NCBI GenBank assembly: GCA_027575765.1
Contig: JANBPT010000098.1
Location: forward strand, 1 to 64,000
From: Tieghemiomyces parasiticus
Taxonomy: Eukaryota > Kickxellomycota > Dimargaritomycetes > Dimargaritales > Dimargaritaceae
Direction: 5' to 3'
DNA: 64,000 bases
This document shows, in pieces, positions 10,596-21,800 of the stretch. Under the pieces are notes generated by a model that was not told where the DNA came from, did no database searches, and worked only from the letters and a program-made list of their open reading frames with translations. Made by a program: the position numbers and the translations under genes. Positions within the stretch are counted from its first letter, which is position 1, and every line of letters begins with the position of its first letter.

Positions 10596-12052
10596 GCAGG
10601 AAAGGGTGGCGAAGGAGGAGGAATCGCCGGTGCTCCACGGGGTGGGTGGTGGTAGACAACTGGTGGGTTACGGTTACGTTTGGGTTTCAAACGCACAAGA
10701 GACTGAGCGAGCTGGGCCCAACTCCAGTGTCAGACAAGAGCGAAAATGGCAGGGAAGCAGGATGCGGGGTGACGTACTAGGGAAAGATTCTAAAGCTGGG
10801 AAGCTGGAATGTAAGGCTGGCGGGGGACCAGGGTTACGGTGTACGTTGGCGAATGAAGGTTTGACGTCTCAAAACAGCGGGCAGGGAATGAAAGGAAGAA
10901 GGCGCCAAGGAAAAGGCCAGAATGGGTGATAAGCGTGGAATTCAAAGACAGGAAATTTTAGTTGACCAGTCGGGACGCGCCGGGCGGTAGCTAACAGGTT
11001 TTGGTCCGTTCCCTCGTTATAAAAGTTAATGACGGTGGCGCACCTTATGAAAAAAAAAAACCTCCCCCCGGACCATGGGTGTGTTCCCAGATGATTGGGC
11101 CCATCCGCCGCTGTCCGGGCTTACTGTAGCACTGGGCTCCAGGTAAACAATCAGGCGGAACCGGCCGCTCGAGGGAGCCAAACTTCGCGTTCGCAGTGTG
11201 ATATTTGGACAATCCAGAGTCAATGGGAACCGCCTAGCCCACAGGATGTAGAGAGGGAAAATTGTTTGGGATTTCTCGCGGGTTGTTGGTGTAAGTAGGG
11301 GCAATCAGCAGCCTGCAGTTATCGAAACCAGTAAAAACAGGGTTAGCTGTGATTGTATCGAGCAGTAGGAGCATAGTAAACCTGCCGCAACACAGGATGT
11401 ATTCATATTGAGAGTATATGATAATGGTCTTAGCTCCGAGGGTAGTTACTGGAGTATGAGTAATATCCACCCTTGCCTATCCACTTGGACGCACGGACCT
11501 ATGCAGCAGGGCGACCAGGACACTGTGCTGCGGGCCTGGCCTGGGTAATTCTTAAGCAGAACTGCGCTTGGCTCCACACCCTGTACTGTATCACGGAATG
11601 ACATCCAGTTGAGTTCCTTCAGCAAGACACTGTGCAGCTCAAGACTCTAGCGATCAGTCTACCATGTCTACTTGATAAGTACCACAGAGGGTTTAGGTGT
11701 ACAGGGACTGCCAACCGCCCGATCTAGAGCTAATACCCAGCGGGGTAGTTGAACCCTGCTGAATCTTTTCCCGGCCTAGTCCTGAGGGGTTGGTCCGCTC
11801 TTATATAGTGTGCTCTTCTTTCAGGACCCGAGTCTACTACTGTACGGTTCAAGTAGACACAGAGATACCCTCTCTCATTCAGAATCGGTGTAATCACGAC
11901 GAAACTGCCCAGAGGTTTGCTAATTTCGGTTGTAATAATTATCTTAGGCTGTTGCTGGTGAATCTGCACAGCTGTAACCAAAATTTATTGTACAAAGTGA
12001 GCAGGGACCAGAGGTTAAGAATGCAAGCGCCAATAACCCGCAACACAGAACA
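10596..12052. other. Intergenic, no gene recognised
   Basis: The first 330 bp hold the demethylase promoter/leader. A C6/A11 tract at about 11050-11069 reads on the minus strand as CC-G6-AGG-T11, nearly the same as a tract at 14653-14676. No protein, tRNA or repeat family was recognised. Confidence 0.6.
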
Positions 12053-12747
12053 TTAGTCGCCAAGTTCGTAGCGGCTGCGACCGGAAAATACCATTACGGG
12101 GAGACACAAAGAGGGGGGACGATGTATGGAGCGGGCGTGGATGTTAATCGCACTGGGTTGCCTCTGGTAAACATATACGGCGCTACTGACACGGCCTGTC
12201 ACCCAGCCCAGCCCGTTCCCGTTGAGTCCGAAACCTACGGTCGCTCAAGGGCATTTCCTCGTCCTGAGTTACTTACCTTTTGATCTCCTGGATTTCCTTC
12301 TCCTTTTGTTCAATCTCGGCCTTCCGGGAGGCCTTGCCGGCCTGGTAGTAGGCGACAATGAGGTACCGACCCATCAGGTTAAAGCCCTGGAGGTGGTCGC
12401 AGGCCGTCTTGGCGTCAAATATGTCCTCGTACACCACGAACGCCGTGCCCTTCGTGCCGGGTTCGCTGCCTATGCGGATCTGCCGGATGGCCCCGTACCG
12501 TCCAAATAGATCGTACATGTCCTCGGGGGTGATCTTAAACGGTAGGTTTCGCACGTAGAGAATTCGATTGACATCCGGCGGCAGGGCGACCTAATGGCAG
12601 TATAAGCGATGGCCAGAAACGAATCCGGTTTAGTGGTTAGTAACGTGTGGTGCGGGAATTGTAAGCGCCGGGACTAGGCAAGCCACAATCTGGTGACGTT
12701 CAAGCAGGCCGACTTACGCTGACGCGCGACTTGAGTGACATAGCCAT
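12053..12747 (-). CDS. SF3B6: Splicing factor 3b subunit 6 (SF3B6/p14), three exons
   Basis: CDS = complement of exon 1 12718-12747, exon 2 12277-12590 and exon 3 12053-12074. It totals 366 nt, giving 121 residues (human p14 has 125). Exon 1 encodes [10 protein letters not shown]. Exon 2 opens with [20 protein letters not shown] and carries the single RRM (RNP2 LYVRNL, RNP1 GTAFVVYE, then [13 protein letters not shown]). Exon 3 is only 22 nt and encodes the end of KSRYELGD. Donors are GTAAGT twice; acceptors are TTAG and GCAG. The family contacts the branch-point adenosine and SF3B1 within U2 snRNP. Without the two small exons the gene would be misread as a 93-residue fragment. The last exon rests on splice signals and a weak match to the family's C-terminus. 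Confidence 0.92.
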
Positions 12748-13174
12748 GGTGTTTGGGATATGTAATGTCCCCCGGAAGGGCTAGCGAGTACTTAAAGAAA
12801 AAAATAGAGCAAGAAGCGAGGAATGTAGAAATCTACCAATGCGATTAGTGCAGCGCTGCAGAAAAGTTAACGCAAGGTAATTTGGTTGGTGTGGCTCAGC
12901 TTTGACGTGCCCACCTTACAGAGGGGCTGACCGCCCGGCGAGCCACCTCAATTACAACTTTATTCGCCCCAGACCTTACCCGCTGCTCAGATAAAGACCT
13001 CCCCCACTGTCTTCGACCCTTTTTATTTTCTTCGACTACAGTTTAGGACTGAACGTGGCCTAAATTATACCCCACAATAGGGAGCCCGCCCGTCTTTCGA
13101 TTTATTAAAGTCCAGCTGCTTGCGCGTACCTGGCCAACAAAAATTATATTATGCTTACACCACTTCCGGTCGAT
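12748..13174. other. Intergenic (SF3B6 promoter side), nothing else recognised
   Basis: 427 bp between the SUA5 stop and the SF3B6 start, both genes being on the minus strand. No open frame of note and no clear core-promoter motif. Confidence 0.6.
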
Positions 13175-14518
13175 TCACGGATAGAGTACCACAGTACTGG
13201 CCGCCTTCTGCAACCGGTTCATCAGGGCTAACCCCTCATGGGTTTCAGCCGAGCCCTCAACCAGAATCCAGCGTACCCTGAGTTTGTCAAATTCGCGGAA
13301 GCTCCGGAACAGATTCCTGGTGTACGGCGCCGCCATGGGGTCGGAGGTGGGTCCCTCGTCAGCCATAGCGCGGAAATGGATCTGGGCAGAGGTATCGCCG
13401 CCGACCTGTGTCTGCCACGATGCTGGTCGCGGGTATACGGTCAGAATCCCGACCGGGTCGCCAGGGTGCCGAGCCAATGCCGCGCGGAGCGCCTCAGTGA
13501 GGGCACTGTCCTGCCCAGCGGCGGGATCCGTGTCATCGGCTCGCCGCTCAAATAATACCACCTGGGCGTCGGGAGAATAGTGGCGGTACTTCATCCCAGG
13601 CGTTGTGGGAGCCTGCTCCAGCCGGGCGTCCGTAAAATTCTTGCGGTAGACCTGACAGGCCTCAAACCCAGGCACCCGCCGGATTTGTTCCAGGGTCACC
13701 CCACCCGGTCGCAAGATCGCCGGGGGTTGGCGTAGACCGTCAACAACGGTGGATTCAATACCCCACGCGCACTGGCCGGAGTCCAAGATAAGAGGAACCC
13801 GATCCTCGAGGTCGTCCCAGACGTGCAACGCCAGGGTCGGCGACGGCTTCCCCGACGAATTGGCTGACGGGGCGGCCAGGGGTAGGCCACTGTAGGCGAT
13901 CGTGGCCCGGGCGACAGGGTGGGCCGGGAACCGTACGGCCACCGTCGGTAAACCGCAGGTGACGATTGCAGGCACTGTCGGCGATGCCGGGAACAGAAGC
14001 GTCAGCGGGCCCGGCCAGTGCCGCTGGATGAGCGGTTCGTAGACGGCTGGGATCTTGCCGCCAGGCAAAAGCGAACGTAGCATGGCCAGGGACGCCACGT
14101 GCACGATCAGTGGATTATCGGCCGGCCGGTTCTTGGTCTGGTAGATGCGCGCCACCGCCGCCGGGGCCAACGCATTGGCGGCCAGGCCGTACACGGTCTC
14201 GGTGGGCAACGCCACTACCTTCCCCTCATGCAGTAACCGGGTTGATGTGGCCAGCCACTGCGGCACGTTAGGTGCAGGGCCGTTAATGCCGGTAGAGGGT
14301 TCCGCGTCGAACGGACAGGGTATCCGTTGGCCATTTATGTAGAGCTGAGGGGTCTCGATCCCCTCGGTCGTCCCGAATAAGACCGAGGTTGGATCGGCAA
14401 CCTCGATATTGGCCCGATGCGTCATGGTGCGAATGAGATGGTGGGACGGGGTAATGCGCCGCGACCAAGACAGAATACGTTTGGGGAGCGGCAGGAAACG
14501 AGAATAGGCAAAGCGCAT
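13175..14518 (-). CDS. SUA5: Threonylcarbamoyl-AMP synthase SUA5
   Basis: An intronless 447-residue protein. The YrdC-like catalytic domain (about 90-290) has the family motif VVALPTETVYGLAANAL, then KNRPADNPLIVH and the SPTLALHVWDDL region. GVTLEQIRR ends the domain. The C-terminal Sua5 domain follows the linker TPGMKYRHYSPDA. The enzyme makes threonylcarbamoyl-AMP from threonine, bicarbonate and ATP for the t6A37 modification of ANN-decoding tRNAs. The first 31 residues (MRFAYSRFLPLPKRILSWSRR and on) are basic and free of acidic residues, like a mitochondrial presequence. A second ATG at 14425 would give a cytosolic form starting MTHRANIEV. This fits known dual cytosolic/mitochondrial use of SUA5, but dual initiation here is inferred. 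Confidence 0.96.
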   Translation of the reverse strand: MRFAYSRFLPLPKRILSWSRRITPSHHLIRTMTHRANIEVADPTSVLFGTTEGIETPQLYINGQRIPCPFDAEPSTGINGPAPNVPQWLATSTRLLHEGKVVALPTETVYGLAANALAPAAVARIYQTKNRPADNPLIVHVASLAMLRSLLPGGKIPAVYEPLIQRHWPGPLTLLFPASPTVPAIVTCGLPTVAVRFPAHPVARATIAYSGLPLAAPSANSSGKPSPTLALHVWDDLEDRVPLILDSGQCAWGIESTVVDGLRQPPAILRPGGVTLEQIRRVPGFEACQVYRKNFTDARLEQAPTTPGMKYRHYSPDAQVVLFERRADDTDPAAGQDSALTEALRAALARHPGDPVGILTVYPRPASWQTQVGGDTSAQIHFRAMADEGPTSDPMAAPYTRNLFRSFREFDKLRVRWILVEGSAETHEGLALMNRLQKAASTVVLYP

Positions 14519-15348
14519 ACTAGTGAAGGGCCATGCGAAACGGTGGACCTAGGTGGTCATTCGATACAAAGGCTCAGTGACTACAATGTGGGAAGTGGTG
14601 AATTGTCAAGTGAAATAGCAGCCATGTACAGACTGTGAAGGCATTCCAATAGCCGGGGGGGGAGGTTTTTTTTTTTGAATGGTAGCCCGCAATCTAGTTA
14701 GAGCGTCCGAATTCATGCCAGTGCCGCGTTCGGTCCCTATGAGACGCCACAATTGTGAGTATTCAGTTATCGTTGTTGAAAGTGTATAAACGACGCCATT
14801 TGTCTGTCGAGAATCCCGGCTATTTTCCATTGGCACCTTTTTGATTATGGATGATGCGTGAATAACTTCTTCGTTGACGTTGCTAAACTCGCAGCCATAA
14901 ACTACGCAGGTCTGCCAACTTAGGGGAGATACCATGGATAGAGGGCATTATTAGGAGAAGAACATGCCTGCCAATCCAACCGAAACATGCAAAGTATGCT
15001 AGAGCTCAGCCACATGGTTATCGCGCCCAGGTGGGGCGGAGTCATGTTTTCCATTATGATTCATTTCGATCGCGTGCAAGCGCTTGATCACCCCCTCGAT
15101 CTGTAAGGGCGACGGTGGCGGTTGAAAATTGACCATGGGGGGGGGTCGTGCGGGCAACAGAAAAGGGCCGCGGCCAATCTTCAGAGAATGCGAATTAGTA
15201 GTAATATTTAATGGATATGCGTGAGTTACGCTAAATTTGATGACGGGAGTTGTGTCGTGAAAGCTCAATGGGTCGATGGGCAACGATCAAGCACGGCCAG
15301 CTCACGGCTTAACGGAGTATTTGGTCCAGGGATAGTTCCCCTCCCCCT
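14519..15348. other. Intergenic with a G8-AGG-T11 tract
   Basis: No gene recognised. The tract at 14653-14676 reads CC-G8-AGG-T11. A G run of about nine lies near 15137. Short open frames on both strands (for example 14606-14935 minus) show no recognisable homology. Confidence 0.6.
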
Positions 15349-16209
15349 TTACTCAACGGGTCGCTCAGACGTACTGGAGGCCTCCGTCCGCATGTTTTTG
15401 ACGTAAAAATTACCACCATAGACCAGGCCAAATATCAGCCCCGCCCAGACGAGTACCGACGCCCCCAGCCCAGACGCGCGCATTAGGTGGATTTCAGTAC
15501 TCGTGTGCTCCAGGTCGGGGGAGAAGTGGGCCCCGCCATCCGAAGGTTGTGGACGAGCAGCGGTGGCCCGCGCTTGGGTACGGTCCCAGGCCTGCGCGTG
15601 GGTGTAGAACCGCGAAGCCGAATGTAAATGGCCATCAGACCAGTGGTGCCGGTAGGCTGGATCGGCTTCACCGGCCTTGTCGCCGGAATTTTCCTCAGGA
15701 TTCTGGTGCATCCAGGACGCCGGCCGACGCCGAGCCGTGCCAGGGTGGTGGTAGCGCGTCCGCGATGGCGAGGTGTAACCGTACCCTGACGTGCCAGGCC
15801 CGTGGTAGGTCTGTTGGTTGACCCGAAGCTGTCGGTCGTACTCGCGGCGCTTGACTTCATCGCTGAGCGTGTCGTAGGCCTCGCTGAGCTGGATGAACTT
15901 ACTATGGGCCTCGCTGTTACCAGCGTTGCGGTCCGGGTGGTACTTCATGGAGAGCTTGTAGAAAGCCTTCTTAATATCGGGTCGCGTGGACTGCGGGGAC
16001 ACCCCCAGGCTCTCATAGAAGGTATCTCCCGACCGTCGGGCGGCGCTGGCGTACGTCCGGGTAAGGATGTCCGGCCTTCCGCTGGGACGAGACGTCAGTA
16101 TGGTGGTGCGCAGTGCATACCCAGAGCAACGCGGGAGCCGGAGAGGGGGCTGAATAATGCCGCCTAAACTAGCGGTTGGAAAAGAACGAACGCGAAGCAT
16201 GGCAGTCAT
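15349..16209 (-). CDS. Mitochondrial membrane-anchored J-domain protein
   Basis: An intronless 286-residue protein. The N-terminus (1-58) is Arg/Ser/Thr-rich and almost free of acidic residues, a probable mitochondrial presequence (ILTRTYASAARR). The J domain spans about 63-127 (DTFYESLGVSPQSTRPDIKK) with the essential HPD at 91-93 (KYHPDRN), so it should stimulate an Hsp70 ATPase. A Gly/Tyr/His-rich middle follows. One hydrophobic segment near the C-terminus (SVLVWAGLIFGLVYGG) ends in a short basic tail. There is no G/F-rich plus zinc-finger architecture, so this is a class C J-protein. The layout resembles DNAJC30/DNAJC4 (J domain plus C-terminal anchor), but I cannot assign a specific orthologue. 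Confidence 0.88.
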   Translation of the reverse strand: MTAMLRVRSFPTASLGGIIQPPLRLPRCSGYALRTTILTSRPSGRPDILTRTYASAARRSGDTFYESLGVSPQSTRPDIKKAFYKLSMKYHPDRNAGNSEAHSKFIQLSEAYDTLSDEVKRREYDRQLRVNQQTYHGPGTSGYGYTSPSRTRYHHPGTARRRPASWMHQNPEENSGDKAGEADPAYRHHWSDGHLHSASRFYTHAQAWDRTQARATAARPQPSDGGAHFSPDLEHTSTEIHLMRASGLGASVLVWAGLIFGLVYGGNFYVKNMRTEASSTSERPVE

Positions 16210-17675
16210 GTGTGCCGCTAGAAGGGCAGAGGGCGGGCGGGTACCTAGAAAAAGGAGTAGGCGACACCAGGCCAGACTGCTGGTGGCTGAATCCTGCAGA
16301 ATGAGCGAAGGTGTGCTAATAGTAGGGAATGGAGTTAGGGGCGTATGGTACGAGAGGTGGGAGTAGAAGGTTAGCTGGTTCCTCTCGGGTACGGTGTAGG
16401 AGCGAGCTGAGGACTGGACGTAGAAAAGGGATTGGACGAGAAATAGAATTCGAGGTGTGGAGAGAGGTCTGGCATTGCATAATGAATCAACTCAAGTGAA
16501 ACGTAAACCGGGCCACCACAAGTGATTCCACCCGTTAACTTAACGGGAACGATAGGTCTCTAACCCTTGTGAGCACCCTTCAATGACGTGGGGTTCACTG
16601 CCAACCCCAGCCCACCGGACCATAACAATGTGCCGCACCTCATGGCCAAAGGTCGCCAACGCGAGAAAGTACGCTTCATTTTAACAACTCTATGTCCGAG
16701 GCCACGGCCGTCAGACTGGGCCGTTCGATGAGCCCGACCTAGCCTTACACCACAGCAAACCCTAATACCATTAGATTAAATCTTGGAGCGTCCTAAAGTT
16801 CTGATGGCCGCACTGTGTCTGGGGTTTTACAGTGCCACTTTCAGCACACCAGGGACAGCGCCTGGGGTCAGTAGGTGGCCTGTAACGATAAACCCGGCTC
16901 CCTCCACCGCCAGCAGCGTTAGCTTCCGGGCAATCACTACTTTTGCCAACATCCTCCAGCAAATTGACAACAGTTCGCATACGATGGCCGTGTCTGAAGC
17001 CCCTTATTTACCAACAGTAGTGTAGTAAAGTGCAACGGAGTGTAATGTGGCATCTAACTCCTCCTGAACACTCTTGGCCCTGCGGTCTGGGATAAGCACC
17101 CCCCCCCCTTCTCACTTAAGTGTCTGTGAATTGCAACAGGAAATGCGGGCTAGGCCTTTGCGACTTGAAGGTATGGTGGAGAACTCAATTATACAAGTCG
17201 TACTGTGAGAAATGAGCCAGCTTTAGGTTGGAATATACCATAATACCCTCTGGGCCTAAAAACAACCGGGCTTCAACTTAGAGGCCATGGTACTGATAAA
17301 TATAATTCCATATACCATACACATTTGGTCGTGCGCATATATCACTTGTATAGTAGTTGCACCGTAGGTTTATTGGCCGGTTAGGGCACAGCCTAGACCA
17401 AATTCCAGTCCAAGGAACGAGCTAGGATAAATTGCAAAACTTGCCGCAGACATTGAAAGGTAAAAAAATAAAAAAGCAGAAAGCACCAGGCTTTCTGGAC
17501 CCGGGCCTCGGGGGTACTGCCGAGACAGGGTAAAACAATATAGGATCAGGACGCTAGGAGTAGCCAGGTAGGCGGAATGCTCGAGAGGAGTGGGTCAAAA
17601 AGCGGATAGATATACAAGTGGGGGCCCAATGATTGGAGCACGAAGGAAAGTTGGAGTGGTAATCGATCCGTATAA
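16210..17675. other. Intergenic, no gene recognised
   Basis: 1.47 kb between the LPMO-like stop and the J-protein start. A C10 run lies at 17099-17108. A short purine-rich leader precedes the J-protein. No open frame with recognisable homology. Confidence 0.6.
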
Positions 17676-18809
17676 TTACTCATCGTCATTTCCCTCATCC
17701 TTCTTGGACTTCTTGCTGCTCTTCTTCTTCTTCTTATCGGCCTCCTCTTCTTCCTCAGACGAACTATCCTCTTGAGAATCACCCTTTGAGTCACTGCTGC
17801 CTTCCGAGCTAGAGGAGGAGGTATCACTGGACTCGGGGTCATCACTGGCGTCGGAACTGCTGGTCGAAGAGTCCTCGCTAGTGTCGGAGCTATCGGTCAG
17901 CGACGAATCGGTGCTGGTCTCGGTCTCGGTGCCTTTTCTACTAGCACCCGCACCCCCGCCCGAAAGCGGTTTGGGTAGAGTTTTCTCGGAGATAAAGACG
18001 GCCTGGGAAGCGGAGAGCTTATCTCCCTTCTTGCCCTCAACAACCACGGGGAAGATGCCGCCATCGCCACCTGTGACCTTACCGTCGGCCGTAACCGTGA
18101 TTTTGGGCTGGCCGGTATAGAGCTCCTCGAAGTTTTTCTTGTTACCGGCCATATCAGGCAAGACGTAGGCATACTTCTTGCCGCCGGAAGTGAAAACGAA
18201 GTTAAAGAGGGCCACCGGGACCGCCGTGAACGAGGCAGGGCTGTTGGAGTTCACAATGTCGAGCATCATACAGTTCCAGAAGAGCTCCCGGAAGTCAGAG
18301 CGGCCATTCCAGGTCCACGACACGATGGCGTTCTTCTTGGCAGGTAGATTGGAAGGCACCTTGACATTGATGTTAAATAGTTTTTTTCCGTTATCGTTGT
18401 TGGTCGCATCGCTTTCCGAGAGACAGTTATCGAAGGTCGAGTCGAAAACCGCGAAGGTCTTGCCGCCATTGTAGCTGACGGACCACTGGCAGTGACCGAA
18501 CTTGTGGGTGCCGTGGTTGGCCATCAGCGGGGTCTCGGTCTTGCCCGCAGTCCATGCGCCGGCGTTCTTAGTGGGAATGGTGCTGCGACACACACCGCCG
18601 CCCAGATTCACAATGTCCTTCTTGTCTTCGAAGCTGTACGCCTCACCGGTCGGCGCGGCAAGGTTGTCGTCCTGTTTGCCGTAACCCTTACACTTTTCAT
18701 AATCCGAGTTGGGGACACAGGGGAGCGCAACGCTGACGTGGGAGCGGACGACGGTAGTCAGGCTGAGAACGGCCAGTGCGAGGAGGGTGACCTTGGCGGG
18801 GGCGTACAT
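17676..18809 (-). CDS. Secreted LPMO-like protein (AA11-like) with acidic Ser-rich tail
   Basis: 377 residues from the ATG at 18809. This start is preferred over an upstream in-frame ATG at 18944 because it begins directly with a signal peptide (MYAPAKVTLLALAVLSL). Predicted cleavage after VVRS leaves His24 as residue 1 of the mature protein, the hallmark of lytic polysaccharide monooxygenases. A second His (His102, in NHGTHKFGHCQWSVSYNGG) falls where the second copper ligand of AA11 sits. The stretch VSWTWNGRSDFRELFWNC matches the AA11 core. Family members oxidatively cleave chitin outside the cell. After about residue 285 the protein becomes a Ser/Thr/Asp/Glu-rich, then Lys-rich tail (SSEEEEEADKKKKKSSKKSK) with no known domain. 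Family number and activity are inferred; it could be a copper-binding non-LPMO relative. Confidence 0.8.
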   Translation of the reverse strand: MYAPAKVTLLALAVLSLTTVVRSHVSVALPCVPNSDYEKCKGYGKQDDNLAAPTGEAYSFEDKKDIVNLGGGVCRSTIPTKNAGAWTAGKTETPLMANHGTHKFGHCQWSVSYNGGKTFAVFDSTFDNCLSESDATNNDNGKKLFNINVKVPSNLPAKKNAIVSWTWNGRSDFRELFWNCMMLDIVNSNSPASFTAVPVALFNFVFTSGGKKYAYVLPDMAGNKKNFEELYTGQPKITVTADGKVTGGDGGIFPVVVEGKKGDKLSASQAVFISEKTLPKPLSGGGAGASRKGTETETSTDSSLTDSSDTSEDSSTSSSDASDDPESSDTSSSSSEGSSDSKGDSQEDSSSEEEEEADKKKKKSSKKSKKDEGNDDE

Positions 18810-21800
18810 GGCTGGTGAAGATAGCGCGGGTGGAGGGGATAAGGGCGGGTTAAACGGATAGTAGGAGGGAGGCGAAGCGGGGAATGTTTCAAAACAGTGG
18901 AAGGGAAAAATTAAGGCCAAAGGGACGCCAGCATCCAAAGGCACGGAAAGTGTTAGGGTGGGCGATTAGGGCTATAGAGTGGAATAGTTGAGTTAGAGTA
19001 GAGAGAGAGAGAGGTGGTGGTGGTGATGATGGTGAGGCTGGGAGGGCAGCGTTCATGGTATTTATATGGGGTCAGGCATTGCGACGAGCTGTGGTTCAAG
19101 CTACATTATGTCCCTTTACGCTTCGCAGGCAGTCAGCCCCCTCAAGGATGAGGGGTGGGGGGGGGCAACACCCTCATCGTGGTGCGCTGAAGGGTAGGCG
19201 TGAAGCGGACAGCGGGTGGTCACAAAGAGATCCCCGACCGAGACCCGGACACCGTCGACGGCTGGCTCGTTGCACGGACCCACAGGAAGAAAGGACCAGG
19301 TCTACTTCGTTCTCTCCTTTTTTTTCTCCTACTCTACGCTCTGTGTCGGCAGCGGCAACGAGCGAAAGCACAGATTGCGTCCGCGAAATTGTGGTCGGCC
19401 ACTCCGACACACCTTCTCTTAGCTCGTCCCTTTCTTTACTCTTATGTCTTTGAGTCGACTGTGTGAAAGCAGACATAATGGCTGAGGCCCGGATCGAGTC
19501 CCCGCCTCGGCTATTCCTCTTTCGAAAAAAAAGGACGGCTATGATCATTGCGACCGCATGGCAGAAGTAAGTCGAAGATGGATGGAGGCCAAGCCGGAGG
19601 AAAAGAGATGAACTCGGGACTTTAGTCAACGCTAGCCACTCCGCTACCGCCTGGCTTTGTAGGGGCCCGATGGTTAAAAGGGAAGGGCCTTTGTTTACTG
19701 CCAAGCGAGATGCGCTGATTGGTCGCTGTAAGAACCCCCGCCTGATGGTCGACCCCTGCCGTCAGCTTTGCTGGGTTGTCATCTCCTGTCCTTTCACCGC
19801 CAGCCGGCCTCACACGGCCCTTCTAGCGGTCCATCTTGAGGCCCGTTGCCATCGTGTCCCTTGACTGCACCGTACGGGTGCTCTTTCTTGACGCTGCCCG
19901 CTTTCGCCCCATACTCACAGCGTCCCCCCCCATTCCACCAGTCAGCCGCTAATCTTGTGAAGAATTTTCAGCGCATACGCAACCAAGTCTCGCTTACTTC
20001 AGTCCAGTGCAAGTTCAGCGGGTAGTCTGGCTTTAAATCGGGCTTTCCATTAGTGGTGGTTTGGCCATCTGTAGACATCGGATAGAATGGGGTAAGAGAG
20101 GGAGGGAGAGAAACCGGTCGCCGAGCGGGTCAGGCGATAGGACCCGGACCTGTTGGCGACCCCTCCCTTGTCGTCCGTCAGCACGGGTACTCCGCCTTCG
20201 GCTAGGGTCGTCGCCATCATGGAAATAGAGAACCCAACCACTGGATGAAAGCGGAGCCGACGGAGGCCTGCTGCCATTATTGAGCGGTTGACGTCGTAGC
20301 CGCTTGTGCGTGTTCCCCCCAGTCTCGCCCTGGTGCCATCCACTACCGCGCAGCAGTTCCAAATACGCCATGACTCATGCAACCCACATTTTTATCGTAA
20401 GAAAGGTGGTGGAGGGGCCGGTAGGACGGGTGAAATCAACAGATATGCATCCCTGGCGGCCCAGTCTCATGATAAGGACTAACGTGGAAAGGTGTGTAAA
20501 ACTCGACCATATAACCGATCATACTTTGCGCCCCAGCTTCTAGTGGCCAGTGAAGCACATGCTACGCATGCCCGAGGGCCCGTGCGGGATTTGGATGTCC
20601 GAAACGACCAACGCAGAGTTATGTCAAGGTTAATCCACATATATTTTAGCCGCCTGTCACGGCTGCATCGGTATTAAGAGGATGGCGAGAACAGCGCTGG
20701 TGAGGCAACCATTAGCGACGGACAAGCCAAACGGAGTGGATTCTGCTACCAGCTACCTACGAGGAAGCTGGGATATTCTAGTTGTGGAAATAGGTTAGCA
20801 GGTTCACGTGATAAGTATTACCAATAGGTGGGTCTCAGCACGCCCGACGTCTTGAAGGCGGCCCGGTAGTCAGACGTCACAACACCGAGTGTCCCCAATC
20901 TGCCCCAGGTCCCACGGCAGAGTAGGATAGATCGGTGGTTGATGACGGCGGGGAGGATACTCATGATGGATTCAAGACAAAATCCGCTCGTGTAGAAGGA
21001 ACCCCCCTCTCTACCCACAATCGCCTCAAATTCACTTGAATCGCCGGTTGTTGTGACACACCACTTGCCGAGACTAAGGACGGAGTCGGTGGCGACAGCG
21101 GAGGGTGTCAAATTTACACATAATCGGAAATTGACCCTAGGATAAATGGGGTACCTAGTTTGTCACTCCAGAGAGCCTGTACACGCGGCCGATCGCGGCG
21201 ATCTGCTAGTGACGCATCAGTGCAACATCTGCAGCTGGGTGAAGCGTCCTGCACTCTTTCGGATCCAAGGTATTTCATCACAGTGCTTCATATTGAGTTA
21301 TTAGGCGGGATATACCATGGTAGTGATCGGCCATAGCTGGCACTGTCCTTATCAAGGGTAGAACTCGGGCTTTTCACCAACGATAGGAAAGGTTGTGAGA
21401 TGTCAGGTATGTATTCGCGGTGATCAGACCATTCAATGGTATCAGTCTCGCTAGCTTTACCCTGGCTTCCACCCACACCATGCCTGGCTGATTGGGACTG
21501 GACCATAGATACCCGTGCCGTATAGCATTGCCATCGTAGTGGACGACAGAAGTGCCAGTAGAGAAAAGTCGACGCGGCTGGGAGGGCAGCCCTGGTGACT
21601 ACGTCAAAAGTCAAAGCGACCGATTGGCGACGGAGGTTCTTAGGGAGATACTGTATATCCGAATGACTTGATAGGCTTACGTTACACCGTTACCAAGTGG
21701 TGGGGGTGGTGGCTTTTTTTTTGCCACACAGTGCGCCCGCGGGAGGGCGGCGGTTAATTGTGTGCCATCCGTGTGGAGTGCCATGGTGAGGTCGGAGTTT

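Noticed and set aside
18810..18944. Upstream in-frame ATG at 18944 for the LPMO-like protein
   Set aside because: It would place 45 Pro/Phe/Ser residues before a clear signal peptide; the ATG at 18809 starts directly at the signal peptide.
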